Part shown: piece after piece, positions 16,858-25,781 of the stretch | Numbering within the stretch: position 1 is the first letter of the stretch | Layout of the letters: every line of letters starts with the position of its first letter | Origin: Actinomadura macrotermitis | GTDB lineage: Bacteria; Actinomycetota; Actinomycetes; Streptosporangiales; Streptosporangiaceae | Assembly (NCBI RefSeq): GCF_009604375.1 | Contig: NZ_WEGH01000003.1 | Span: 434,001 to 498,000, forward strand | Reading direction: 5' to 3' | Length of the DNA stretch: 64,000 bases | Notes under the pieces: generated by a model | What the model was told of the DNA's origin: nothing | Databases searched by the model: none | The model's input: the letters and a program-made list of their open reading frames with translations, nothing else | Program-made: the position numbers and the translations under genes

Positions 16858-16950
16858 CTATGCGAACAGCGACCCGAAGACCTCGTTCAGTACGACCGCC
16901 ATGGTCATGAACGTGCCCGTCACGGTCACGATCGTCGAGAAACTGCGCAT
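16858..16950 (-). CDS. Putative 30-residue hydrophobic peptide
   Basis: A short frame of 31 codons beginning MRSFSTIVTVTGTFMTMAVV and ending LNEVFGSLFA. It has an AGGAG ribosome-binding sequence 11 nt before the ATG and is followed by a CCTGC/GCAGG hairpin at 16843-16855. The middle is long and hydrophobic enough for one membrane segment. It lies about 185 bp downstream of the AfsR-like regulator on the same strand, separated by an AT-rich gap that could hold its own promoter. It matches no family I know. It could be a regulated small membrane peptide or a signal; translation is unproven. Confidence 0.42.
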   Translation of the reverse strand: MRSFSTIVTVTGTFMTMAVVLNEVFGSLFA

Positions 16951-17136
16951 CAGAGGTTTTTCTCCTCGCTCGATGGTTCTGCGTGCAATTACCTACCGGT
17001 ACATGCCTGAAAATTGCAGGCTATGCCTGGGCGAAAGAGACGCTACCGCACCGCCGCCGCGCCGGCGCACCGAATGCGGAAGATCGACGATCAGCACTAA
17101 TCGGCATAGCTGAACATATTTCGCAAATGTGCTATT

Positions 17137-20100
17137 TCAGGCACCGGAGGCGTCGTTCGGCCCGCGCAGGCGGGCCCGCAGCGAATCCGCCTCTGGCACG
17201 CCCAGCTCCTCGTAGAGCCGCATCGCGCGCCGGCGGTACGGCTCGGCCTGGGCGTGGCCGCGCGTCTGCGTCAGCACGTCGGCGATGCCGTCGAGGGCGC
17301 GGGCCTCCTGGTAGGCGTCGGCGATCGAGCGGGCGATCTCCAGCGACTTCTCGAAGTGCTCGCGCGCGGGGCCGGTACGGCCCGCCCGCAGGTGCGCCTC
17401 GCCGATGCCGTACAGCGCGTGGGCCTGCTCGAAGCGCTCGGACAGGTCCTGGGAAAGACTGAGCGCCATCTGGTGGTGGATGACCGCCTCGCCCTCCCGG
17501 CCGAGCTGGGCGAAGCAGACGCCGATCTGGTTGAGCGAGTCGCACTCGCCGCGCCGGTCGCCGATCTCCCGGTAGATGAGCAGCGCCCTGCGGTATTCCT
17601 CGATGGCATGTTCCGCGCGGCCGGTGTCGCGGTAGATATTGGCGACATTGGTCAGCCAGATGGCTCTGTGCTGCGGCCTCATTTCCTTGACCGCCGCGGA
17701 TCGCTCGTAATGCCCGATGGCCTCTTCATAGCGGCCGATGCTGTTCTCCACGCGGCCGATGTTGTGGAGCGTCATCTGCTGCCCGTGCAGATAGCCCTCG
17801 CTCTCGTAGAGGGCCAGCGCGGCCTCCATGCGGGCGATGGCGTCGGCGTACCTGCCCTGGTGCCACAGGACGATCCCCATATGGTCGAGCACCTCCGCCT
17901 CGCCGCGGCGCTCCCCGCTCTCGCGGTAGGCCGCGAGGGCCCGTTCGAAGTACCCGGTCGCGACGTCGTACTCCGAGCGGTGCCAGTGGACGAGCCCGAA
18001 CCGGTCCAGGAATCCCGCCGTGGCGCGCCGGTCCCGCCGGGCCCGGGCGATCTCCAGTCCCTCCCCGGCGGCGGACAGGGCCCGCTCGTGGTCCCCCGAC
18101 CGCCAGGCGATCTCGGCCAGGTCCGCGAGCGCCCGCATCATCGCCGCCTCGTCGCCGAGGTCCCGCCAGATCCGCACCGCGCGTTCGTGCAGGCCGGCGG
18201 CCTTGCCCCACAGGCCGCCGGCCTCCATGTAGGAGGCGAGCAGGGCGGCCAGCCGGGCCGCGTGCGCCGGCCGGCCGTGGTCGGCGGCGAAGGCCGCCGC
18301 CGCCAGCAGGTTGCCGATCTCCGCGCGGAGCCAGCGGCGGGGCGTGCCCGCGCCGCCGGCGGTGTCCAGGTAGTGGTCCAGCAGCCGGTCCAGCGCCGCC
18401 TCGCCGTCCGGCGGCGGGTCCGCGGCGGCGAGCCGCCGCGCGTACTCGCGGAGCAGGTCGTGGAAGCGATGCCGCCCGTGCTGCGGCTCGGTGACCAGGT
18501 GGTGGTCCAGCAGGATCTCCAGGATCTCCTCGCTCTGCGCGCGGGAGGCGCCGAAGAGCACCGCCGCCTCGGCGGCGGCGATGTCCGCGCCGGGGTACAG
18601 GCCGAGGAGGCGGAACGCCCGGCGGGCCCGCTCGGGCAGGTCGCGGTAGGACAGCTCGAAGACGCCGGTGAGGTCGCGGTCGCCGGCGCGGATCCCGGTC
18701 AGCCGGTCGCCTCCCTCGCCGAGCCGGGCGGCGAGGTCGGCGGCGCTCCAGCTCGGCCGGTGCAGCAGGCGGCTGCCCGCGAGCTGCAGGGCGAGCGGGA
18801 GGTGGCCGCACAGGGCGGCGACGGTCCGCGCGTGCGGGTCGCCGGCGGCGATCCGGCCGGCGGTGACGCGTGAGAGCAGCCGGACGGCGTCGTCCGGCGC
18901 GAGCACGTCCAGGCTGACCGGCCGGACGGCGTCCAGGCCCGCCAGGCGGTGCCGGCCGGTGACGATGACGAGGCTGCCCGGCGTGCCCGGCAGCAGGTGC
19001 CGGATCTGGTCGTGGCCGACGACGTCGTCCAGCACCAGCAGCACCCGGCGGCCCGCGAGCCGCCCGCGCCACTGCCCGGCGCGGGCCTCCAGGCTCTCGG
19101 GCTGGTCCTCGACGGGGACGCCGAAGATCGACAGCAGCCGCTCCAGGGCGGTGGCGGGGTCGAGCGGCGCGTACTCGAAGTGGTGGGCGTTCAGCTGGAG
19201 GAAGACGTGCCCGTCGGGGTAGCGGTCCGCCAGCCGGTGCGCGAGGTGGACGGCCAGCGCGGTCTTGCCGACGCCGGGCATCCCGTCGACGGCGAGGACG
19301 GCGACGGCCTCGCCGTCGCGTTCGGCGAGCGCGGTCAGCGCGGCCAGCTCGGCCGTGCGGCCGGTGAAGGTGGGGACGTCGCGCGGCAGGTCGCTCGGCC
19401 GCCGCGCCGCGGGGGCGGCCCGCGCCGGGAGCATCAGGTCCGGGTCGGCGGTGAGGACGCGCCGGTGCAGCTCGCGCACGGCGGCTCCGGGGGTGGCGCC
19501 GAGCTCGTCGTCCAGGCGCCGCCGTAACCGCTCGTAGATCTGCAGGGCCTCGGCGGACCGGCCGCTGCGGTACAGCGCCACCATGAGCAGCTCGACCGGT
19601 TTCTCGTCGTAGGGGAAGCGGGCGGCCAGGTCGTTCAGCTCGGTGACCACCTCGCCGTGCCCGTGCCGGGACAGCTCCAGGGCCAGCCGGTCGAGGGCGC
19701 CGCTGAGCAGGTCCTCCTCGATGTTGCGCCGCGCCCGGTCGGCCCAGGTCCCCGCGACGCCGTCCAGCGGGATGCCGCGCCACAGCGTCGCGGCCTCGCG
19801 CAGCAGCCGCAGCGCGCGCCCGGGGTCCCCGCTGTCGGCGACGGCGCGGGCCTGCGCCCGCAGGGTCCGGAACCGGTGGTAGTCGATCTTCTCGGGGTCG
19901 GTCTCCAGCACGTAGCCGCCCGGCCGGTGCCGGAGCCGGACGTCGGCGTCCAGGCCGTGCAGCCGGCCGCGGAGCCGGGTGATCTGAGTGTGCAGCAGGC
20001 TGCGGGCGCGGCTCGGCGGCTCGTCGTCCCAGAGCCGCTCGATCAGGGTCTCGGCGGGCACCGGCCGGCCGGGCGCCAGCAGCAGGCAGGCCAGCACCCG

Positions 20101-20178
20101 GCGCTCCATCGCCCAGCCCGGCGTGTGGCGCTCACCGCGCGCCCACAGCTCCATCGGGCCGAGGATGCGGAATTCCAT
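17137..20178 (-). CDS. AfsR-like SARP/NB-ARC/TPR transcriptional regulator
   Basis: A 1013-residue protein in three blocks. Residues 1-95 form an OmpR-type winged helix (VRLRHRPGGYVLE) and about 96-245 a BTAD domain, the SARP pair that activates antibiotic genes. An NB-ARC ATPase follows, with P-loop GMPGVGKT at 299-306 and Walker B RVLLVLDD at 378-385. Tetratricopeptide repeats fill about 620-1000 (repeated GDRRGECDSLNQIG-type units). This is the AfsR layout, where nucleotide or ligand state controls DNA binding. It is divergent from the glycosyltransferase-kinase operon at 20407, its likely target; an inverted repeat TTGACA...TGTCAA lies between them. Confidence 0.93.
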   Translation of the reverse strand: MEFRILGPMELWARGERHTPGWAMERRVLACLLLAPGRPVPAETLIERLWDDEPPSRARSLLHTQITRLRGRLHGLDADVRLRHRPGGYVLETDPEKIDYHRFRTLRAQARAVADSGDPGRALRLLREAATLWRGIPLDGVAGTWADRARRNIEEDLLSGALDRLALELSRHGHGEVVTELNDLAARFPYDEKPVELLMVALYRSGRSAEALQIYERLRRRLDDELGATPGAAVRELHRRVLTADPDLMLPARAAPAARRPSDLPRDVPTFTGRTAELAALTALAERDGEAVAVLAVDGMPGVGKTALAVHLAHRLADRYPDGHVFLQLNAHHFEYAPLDPATALERLLSIFGVPVEDQPESLEARAGQWRGRLAGRRVLLVLDDVVGHDQIRHLLPGTPGSLVIVTGRHRLAGLDAVRPVSLDVLAPDDAVRLLSRVTAGRIAAGDPHARTVAALCGHLPLALQLAGSRLLHRPSWSAADLAARLGEGGDRLTGIRAGDRDLTGVFELSYRDLPERARRAFRLLGLYPGADIAAAEAAVLFGASRAQSEEILEILLDHHLVTEPQHGRHRFHDLLREYARRLAAADPPPDGEAALDRLLDHYLDTAGGAGTPRRWLRAEIGNLLAAAAFAADHGRPAHAARLAALLASYMEAGGLWGKAAGLHERAVRIWRDLGDEAAMMRALADLAEIAWRSGDHERALSAAGEGLEIARARRDRRATAGFLDRFGLVHWHRSEYDVATGYFERALAAYRESGERRGEAEVLDHMGIVLWHQGRYADAIARMEAALALYESEGYLHGQQMTLHNIGRVENSIGRYEEAIGHYERSAAVKEMRPQHRAIWLTNVANIYRDTGRAEHAIEEYRRALLIYREIGDRRGECDSLNQIGVCFAQLGREGEAVIHHQMALSLSQDLSERFEQAHALYGIGEAHLRAGRTGPAREHFEKSLEIARSIADAYQEARALDGIADVLTQTRGHAQAEPYRRRAMRLYEELGVPEADSLRARLRGPNDASGA

Positions 20179-20214
20179 CCGCTCTCCCTGCTGGGAATGA
20201 CACGACCGACGCCT

Positions 20215-20242
20215 TTGACAAGTGTGATCGTTGCACTGTCAA
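20215..20242. promoter_or_regulatory. Inverted repeat between the AfsR-like gene and the operon at 20407
   Basis: TTGACA at 20215-20220 and TGTCAA at 20237-20242 form an inverted repeat 16 bp apart, extended imperfectly by AGTG/CACT. It begins 37 bp upstream of the regulator ATG in the 228-bp divergent region. It may be an operator, and TTGACA could also be a -35 box. Confidence 0.4.
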
Positions 20243-20406
20243 GTGCGGATATCCATAAGTAAGCGTTCTGTCCCGTGGCCACTATGGGACGCCCGTTCAG
20301 CAGCGCCGCAAGGGATTCCGCAAGCGCCGCCGCAAGGCCCGCTTCCAATCATCGGGGTGGGTCGCGTCACGACAATCGCATGCCGAACAAAGGGGGCACG
20401 AACGCG

Positions 20407-21618
20407 ATGTCAGGCAATGAATGGCGGCGGGTTCCGGTCGGTCCGGACGCCGGCCGCTGGGCGACGCGCACGGGCTGTCGGACCGTGCTGCTGATCGTGC
20501 ACACCGTCACCTCCGGTCAGCGGCTGCTGGACGCCGCCCGCCTGCTGGAGAACGACCTGCGCGTCCAGACGGTCTTCACCCAGGGGCCCGACGTCTTCGG
20601 CGAGGGGGTGCCGGAGTTCCTGGCCGGCCTCGGCGCCGCCACGGTGCCCTGGGCGCAGGCCGTCCAGACCCGGTTCGACCTCGCCGTCGCCGCCTCCTAC
20701 GGCGGCCTGCACGAGGTGCACGCGCCGCTGATCGTCATGCCGCACGGGGCCGGCTTCACCAAGTTCGCGGCCGCGCGGGCGGGCCGCGCGGTGGGCTCCC
20801 GGCTCGTCTACGGGCTGGACCCGCAGCGGCTGGTGCACGACGGCGCGCTGATCCCGTCGGCGATCGCGCTGCCGCACACCGCCGACCGGGCGGCGCTCGC
20901 GCGCTCGTGCCCGGCGGCGCTCCCGGTCGCCAGCGTGGTGGGCGACCCGGCCTACGACGCGCTGGTCGCCAGCCGGGACCGGCGCTCCTCCTACCAGGTG
21001 GCGCTCGGCGCGGGCGACGGCCGCAAGCTGGTCGTGGTGACCTCGACGTGGGGCCGCAACTCCCTGCTCGGGCGGCGCCCGGAGCTGTGGTCGCGGCTGC
21101 TGTCGGACCTGCCGGGGGACGGGTTCCAGGTGGTGACGCTGCTGCACCCGAACCTGTGGTCGGCGTACGGGACGTGGCAGATCAGGGCCTGGATGGCCGA
21201 CCACCTGCGGCGCGGGCTGCGGCTCGTCCCGCCCGAGGCCGACTGGCGGGGCGTGCTCGCCGCCGCCGACTGGGTCATCGGCGACCACGGATCGGCGACG
21301 GTGTACGCGGCCGTCATGGGCGTCCCGGTGCTGCTCGGCGGCTTCCACGACGCCGACGTCAGCCCCGGCTCCCCCGCCGCGCGGCTCGGGGAGGCGGCGC
21401 CGCGCCTCACCGGCCGCGGGTCGCTGCACCGCCGGCTGGTGCGGGCCGCCGCGGAGTTCCGGCCCGAGGCGCTGCGGCAGGTGACCGCGCGGATCACCTC
21501 CGAGCCGGGGCGGTTCGGCCGCAACATGCGGCAGCTGATGTACCGGCAGCTGCGGCTGCCGCAGCCCGCCAGCGTGCCGGTCACGCCGCCGGCCCTCCCC
21601 CCGTTCCTCGTCTCGTAG
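20407..21618 (+). CDS. Glycosyltransferase-fold (CDP-glycerol glycerophosphotransferase-like) protein
   Basis: A 403-residue protein resembling a conserved actinobacterial family with a GT-B-like layout, recognisable by LLIVHTVTSGQRLLD near the N-terminus, AVAASYGGLHEVHAP and VMPHGAGFTK in the middle and IGDHGSATVYAAVMGVPVLL in the C-terminal half. The last resembles the donor-binding stretch of CDP-glycerol phosphotransferases and UDP-GlcNAc epimerases. Relatives have been mislabelled as translation initiation factor 2. The ATG at 20407 has a GGGGG ribosome site; earlier in-frame starts do not. It is first gene of an operon with an unknown protein and a PfkB kinase. Substrate unknown. Confidence 0.72.
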   Translation: MSGNEWRRVPVGPDAGRWATRTGCRTVLLIVHTVTSGQRLLDAARLLENDLRVQTVFTQGPDVFGEGVPEFLAGLGAATVPWAQAVQTRFDLAVAASYGGLHEVHAPLIVMPHGAGFTKFAAARAGRAVGSRLVYGLDPQRLVHDGALIPSAIALPHTADRAALARSCPAALPVASVVGDPAYDALVASRDRRSSYQVALGAGDGRKLVVVTSTWGRNSLLGRRPELWSRLLSDLPGDGFQVVTLLHPNLWSAYGTWQIRAWMADHLRRGLRLVPPEADWRGVLAAADWVIGDHGSATVYAAVMGVPVLLGGFHDADVSPGSPAARLGEAAPRLTGRGSLHRRLVRAAAEFRPEALRQVTARITSEPGRFGRNMRQLMYRQLRLPQPASVPVTPPALPPFLVS

Positions 21619-21628
21619 CGGAGCCGTC

Positions 21629-22273
21629 ATGACCGAGAAGACCGTCTGTACCTGGCTGTTCCGGCTGGAGCACCCGCTGGCCCTGGAGCGGCCGCGCGCC
21701 CGCCTCGGCCCTGCGGCGGGCGGGGTGCCCGCCGTGCTGTTCATCCCGCGCGGCGGGCTGCCCTGCGAGCCGCTCCTGATGCTGTTCACCGGCCCGGACG
21801 CGGTCGCGCCGGCCTGGCCGGGCCCGCTCGTGGGCGTCGACGCGCACACCGTGGCGCGCCACGACGCCCCCGGCGACGAGGGCCGGGAGGAGACCGCCGA
21901 CGTGCTCACCGGCCAGGCCGACCGGCCGGCCGGCGCGCCCGCCGCGCGGCTGCGCCGGGTGCTGGCGCGCTACCCCGGATGCGCGGTGGCGGTCGGGTGG
22001 GACCCGGCCGGCTGCACCGCCGTGCTGCGCGACGGCGGCGCGGCCGGGTTCGCCTGCGCGCGCGGCGCGGCGCGCCTCTGGCGGGAGCTGTGCGGCTCGT
22101 TCCTGTACGCCTGGTGCGCGGAGGGGTTCGCGGTGCGGCATCTGACGGGCGCCGTCCTGGCCGCCGGGCGGCTGCGCCCGGCGGACGGCCCGGCGGCGCT
22201 GCTGGAGGTCGCCGGCCGTGTCGCGCCCGTCGTCCCCGCCGCCGCGCGGGCCGACCGGCGGGCCGCGTCGTGA
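21629..22273 (+). CDS. Unknown protein within the glycosyltransferase-PfkB operon
   Basis: A 214-residue protein I do not recognise. Visible stretches are VLFIPRGGLPCEPLLMLF, VGVDAHTVARHD, VAVGWDPAGCTAVL and ARLWRELCGSFLYAWC, suggesting a compact alpha/beta protein with several cysteines and no signal peptide or membrane segment. It starts 11 bp after the glycosyltransferase-like gene and its stop overlaps the GTG of the kinase gene, so all three are co-translated and probably work together. Confidence 0.7.
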   Translation: MTEKTVCTWLFRLEHPLALERPRARLGPAAGGVPAVLFIPRGGLPCEPLLMLFTGPDAVAPAWPGPLVGVDAHTVARHDAPGDEGREETADVLTGQADRPAGAPAARLRRVLARYPGCAVAVGWDPAGCTAVLRDGGAAGFACARGAARLWRELCGSFLYAWCAEGFAVRHLTGAVLAAGRLRPADGPAALLEVAGRVAPVVPAAARADRRAAS

Positions 22274-23196
22274 GCGCCGCGATCGTGGTGGCGGGCGTGA
22301 CGAGCCTGTACGTGTCGGCCGCGGTGCCGGAGTTCCCCCTGCGGTACCGGCCGTCGCTGACCCCGGACTGGATGGGCGCCGGGGTCTCCGGCGCGGCGGG
22401 GCACATCGCCCGCGTGCAGCGCGCGCTCGGCGACCAGGTGCGCCTCTGCTCCCCCGTCGGCCGGGACGCGGCGGGCCTGCTGATCCGCGCGGAGCTCGGC
22501 CGGCTCGGGCTGCTCGGCCCGGGGGTCGTGGAGGCCGCCGAGTCCTCCATGGGCGTGGTCCTGGTCGATCCGGACGGGCGGCGCATGGGGCTGCCCCACC
22601 TCACGCCGGTCGCCCGGGTCGCCTACCCGGCCCATGTCCTGCACGGCCTGGCGCGGGGCGCGGACCTGCTGGTGCTCACCAACGCCAAGTTCGTCCGGCC
22701 GCTGGTGCCGGAGGCCGCGGCGCTCGGCGTGCCGGTGGCGGTCGACGTCCACCGCGTCGCCGACCACGACGACGCCTACAACCGGCCCTGGCTGGAGGCG
22801 GCGGACATCGTGTTCTGCAGCCACGAGCGGCTGGCCGACCCGCGGGCGTGGGTGGCGGGCCTGTTCGCGCGCTACCCGCGCTGCCGCCTGGCCGGCGTCG
22901 GCCTCGGCGCGCGCGGCGCCATGCTCGGGCTGCGCGACGGCCGCCTGGTCACGGTCGCGGCCGTGACACCGGGCGCGGTCGTCAACACCGCGGGGGCGGG
23001 CGACACCCTGTTCGCGACGTTCCTGAGCGAGCTGCTGCGGACCGGGGACGCCCCGGCGGCGCTGCGGGCCGGGGTGGTGCAGGCGGGCTGGAAGATCACC
23101 CACCGGGTGCCCGCCGCCGCGTCGCTGTCGCGCGCGGAGCTGGCGGAGCGGTGCCGGGCGGCGCCGCGGGCGGTGCCGGCGCGCTGGGACCGCTGA
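22270..23196 (+). CDS. PfkB-family sugar/nucleoside kinase
   Basis: A 308-residue ribokinase-superfamily kinase. The C-terminal PfkB signature is NTAGAGDTLFATFL, with catalytic Asp245 and the GAGD anion hole at 242-245; an N-terminal glycine-rich part is AGVSGAAGHIARVQRALGD. Substrates in the family are sugars, nucleosides or aminoimidazoles, and none can be chosen here. The GTG start overlaps the preceding stop (GTGA). Together with the glycosyltransferase-fold protein it suggests synthesis or activation of a phosphorylated sugar-like molecule. It is convergent with the STAND regulator ending at 23210. Confidence 0.85.
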   Translation: MSAAIVVAGVTSLYVSAAVPEFPLRYRPSLTPDWMGAGVSGAAGHIARVQRALGDQVRLCSPVGRDAAGLLIRAELGRLGLLGPGVVEAAESSMGVVLVDPDGRRMGLPHLTPVARVAYPAHVLHGLARGADLLVLTNAKFVRPLVPEAAALGVPVAVDVHRVADHDDAYNRPWLEAADIVFCSHERLADPRAWVAGLFARYPRCRLAGVGLGARGAMLGLRDGRLVTVAAVTPGAVVNTAGAGDTLFATFLSELLRTGDAPAALRAGVVQAGWKITHRVPAAASLSRAELAERCRAAPRAVPARWDR

Positions 23197-23209
23197 CCGG
23201 CCCGCGCGG

Positions 23210-25306
23210 TCAGTCCTGCTCGCCGGGGGTCCCGGCCGGCGCGCCCGCGCCGGCCAGGATCCGGCGGGCCTGCTCGTAGCAGCGGTCGGCCTCGCCCGTC
23301 CGCCCGTCCCGCCGCGCCAGGTCCCCGCAGGCCCGCAGCGCGCCGGCCTCTCCGGCGGCCGACCCGATCTCGCGCATCACCGCCAGGCCGCGGTCGAGCA
23401 GCGCGCGCGCCTCCTCGCGGGCCGGGCCGTCCATGCGGGCCCGGCCCAGCAGGATCAGGACGCGGGCCTGGTTGTAGGGATCCGGCCGGGCCGCCAGGAG
23501 GCCGCGTGCCTCTTCCAGGAGCGCGTCTGCCTCGGCGGCGCGCCCGGTGTCGATGAGGACGGCGGCGAAATCGCAGATGGTGAGCGCGACGTGGCGGTCG
23601 TCGGCCAGCAGCCGGTAGACCGCCAGCGCCGCCCGGTGGTGGTGTTCGGCCGCCGCGGGGTCGTGCCGGTCCACCGCCAGCAGGCCGAGCCTGCGGTCGG
23701 TGCCCGCCATGCGCGCCCGGTCGCCGAGCTCGTGCCAGATGGCGTGGGCGGCCTGGAAGTCGCGGGCCGCGCCGTCCAGGTCGCCCTGGTCGCGTCGGGC
23801 CAGCCCGGTGCGGTTGAGCATCTTGGCCTCGGCGCGGCGGTCCCCGTCCGCGCGCGCTGCGGCGAGGCCCGTACTGTCGAAGGCGAGCCGGTGCGCGTGG
23901 TACCTGCGGTGCAGGAACAGCGGCCAGGCCGCGTCCACGAGCTGCCACACCGGCCGGTGCAGCCCGGACCGGTGCGCGCGGTCGGCCAGCGCCCGCAGGT
24001 TCCCGAACTCCTCCTCCAGCCAGGTGAGCGCCTCTGCGGCGGAAGTGAACTCCGGCGGCGGGGGCACGTCCGGGAGCGGTTCCGGCTCGGCGAGCCGCCG
24101 GTAGGGCGCGACGGCCCCGCTCGCGGCCAGCGTGGCCTGGACCGTCCAGGCGGTGAGGCGGGCGAGGGCCTCGGGCTCGGCCGCCTCGCCCAGTTCCATC
24201 GCGTGCAGCCTGGTCAGGTCGTGGAGCCGGTACCGGGCGCCCGGCAGGTCCTCCAGCAGGTTGGCGTCGGCCAGTTCGTCCAGCCACTCGGCGGCGTCGC
24301 CGGGCGGCGCCCCGGTCAGGGCCGCGGCGGCCGCGACACCGAACGTCCGGCCCGGGTACGAGCCGAGCAGCCGGTACAGGTGCCGCACCGGCTCCGAAAG
24401 CCCCTGGTAGGACAGGGCCAGCGCCGCGCGCACCGTCATCTCGTCGTCCGCGTCCGGCAAGGTCAGCTCCTTCAGCCGCCGCCTCTCCCCGGCGAGCGCG
24501 TCGACCATCTCCGCCAGCGACCGGTGCGGGCGGGTCACCAGCCGCGCGGCGGCGACGCTGAGCGCGAGCGGCGAGCAGGCGCACAGCTCGGCCAGGCGCG
24601 CCGCCATGCCGGGCTCGCGGGCGACGCGGTCGGCGCCGAGCACCTCGGCCAGCAGCTCCAGCGCCGCGTCCTGCGTCAGCGGGCCGAGCTGCACCCCGCG
24701 CGCGCCCCGCACCATCAGCACGGCGAGCCGGCGCCGGCTCGTCACCACGGCGACGCTGCCGGCCGAGCCGGGGAGCAGCGGGACGACCTGGGCCACCGAG
24801 TAGGCGTCGTCGAGGACGACCAGCAGCCGCCGCCCGGCCGTCAGGGAGCGGTAGAGGGCGGCGCGCTCGGCCAGCCCCGCCGGGACCCGCTCCGCCGCGA
24901 CCCCGAGGCCGCGGATGAACCCCGCCAGCACCTCGCCCGGCAGGGCCGGGTCGACGGCGGCGTGCCCCTGCAGGTCGGCGTACAGCTGCCCGTCGGGGAA
25001 CTCCTCCAGCCGGCGGTGCGCCCAGCGCAGCGCCACGGCCGTCTTCCCGACGCCCGCCGGTCCGCTCACCACGACCACGCGGGGCGGCCGGTCGCCGATC
25101 CGGTCGAGGGTCCGCAGCGCCTCGGCCCGGTCGACCAGGGAGCCGGTGCCGGGCAGCTGCCGCGGCGGCGGCAGCTCCGCGGCGCCCGTGTGCAGGTGCA
25201 CTCCCCCGCGGATGTCGCGCGCCTGTACGACGGCGTCGGCGACGGCCTCGCCCACCTCGTTGACATGGCGGAACGCGTTCTCGCCGCCACCATGTTCAAC
25301 GCTCAT
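23210..25306 (-). CDS. STAND (NB-ARC) regulator with TPR repeats, no SARP domain
   Basis: A 698-residue NB-ARC/TPR protein. A short N-terminal segment with DIRGGVHLHTG (31-41) precedes the P-loop GPAGVGKT at 82-89 and a Walker B strand LLVVLDDAYSV. Winged-helix/ARC sequence and TPR-like repeats (GLARRDQGDLDGAARDFQ and similar) follow to the C-terminus. Unlike the gene at 17137 it lacks the OmpR/BTAD DNA-binding part, so it probably acts through a partner or another output. The ATG at 25306 lies close to a TAGGA ribosome site. It is divergent from the dioxygenase operon across 475 bp containing a strong palindrome. Confidence 0.85.
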   Translation of the reverse strand: MSVEHGGGENAFRHVNEVGEAVADAVVQARDIRGGVHLHTGAAELPPPRQLPGTGSLVDRAEALRTLDRIGDRPPRVVVVSGPAGVGKTAVALRWAHRRLEEFPDGQLYADLQGHAAVDPALPGEVLAGFIRGLGVAAERVPAGLAERAALYRSLTAGRRLLVVLDDAYSVAQVVPLLPGSAGSVAVVTSRRRLAVLMVRGARGVQLGPLTQDAALELLAEVLGADRVAREPGMAARLAELCACSPLALSVAAARLVTRPHRSLAEMVDALAGERRRLKELTLPDADDEMTVRAALALSYQGLSEPVRHLYRLLGSYPGRTFGVAAAAALTGAPPGDAAEWLDELADANLLEDLPGARYRLHDLTRLHAMELGEAAEPEALARLTAWTVQATLAASGAVAPYRRLAEPEPLPDVPPPPEFTSAAEALTWLEEEFGNLRALADRAHRSGLHRPVWQLVDAAWPLFLHRRYHAHRLAFDSTGLAAARADGDRRAEAKMLNRTGLARRDQGDLDGAARDFQAAHAIWHELGDRARMAGTDRRLGLLAVDRHDPAAAEHHHRAALAVYRLLADDRHVALTICDFAAVLIDTGRAAEADALLEEARGLLAARPDPYNQARVLILLGRARMDGPAREEARALLDRGLAVMREIGSAAGEAGALRACGDLARRDGRTGEADRCYEQARRILAGAGAPAGTPGEQD

Positions 25307-25531
25307 TTTCCTACAGGAGGGAGGTCCGGATCCGGATTCTCGGCGCCATTGGCGCACTGTACGAAGCGGCCGTGCGGCCGCCGGGCGTTCTTCCTGACCT
25401 TACTTGGGCCGTTATATGCGTCAAGAGCCGTCGGTCAAGGCGCCGCGACGGGCGTCCCGTGCCCCCGCCGCGTTACCGCCGGTCGGCGGGCCGGTACGGC
25501 TCGTGAGTGATACCAACCTTGATGTGCGCTT

Positions 25532-25547
25532 TGTCCATATATGGACA
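25532..25547. promoter_or_regulatory. Perfect 16-bp palindrome, probable operator
   Basis: TGTCCATATATGGACA is a perfect palindrome with an AT core, 235 bp upstream of the dioxygenase start and 226 bp from the divergent STAND gene. Its length and symmetry fit a dimeric repressor or activator site. The cognate protein is unknown. Confidence 0.6.
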
Positions 25548-25670
25548 GTCTTAAGGCAGTGATGTGGGACACACCTAGCGTGCCGGGGCGTGCGCGGGGC
25601 GTCTTCGCAGGGCCTCGAAGCCACAGGTCACGGTCACGGCCTAGATTTTCCACCTAAAACGGGCGGGCCT

Positions 25671-25683
25671 TTACCGAAGGTAA
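25671..25683. promoter_or_regulatory. Inverted repeat TTACC-GAA-GGTAA
   Basis: Five-base perfect arms around GAA, in an AT-richer stretch 99 bp upstream of the dioxygenase ATG. It may be a second regulator site or a small leader hairpin for the dioxygenase operon. Confidence 0.35.
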
Positions 25684-25781
25684 TTGATAAGGCGCCACGT
25701 GCTAAAAACCGTCCTGGGCATCGTGAACAGGCCGGGCGCCCCCGGCCGGGCGCGGCGTCCGCGCGTGGAGAGGACTCCCTC

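Larger units (their letters stand above)
25307..25781. other. Divergent regulatory region, no gene seen
   Basis: 475 bp between the STAND regulator and the dioxygenase operon. AT-richer than its surroundings, with two clear inverted repeats (25532-25547 and 25671-25683). Open frames through it have neither ribosome sites nor recognisable protein sequence. Promoters of both transcription units must lie here. Confidence 0.6.
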
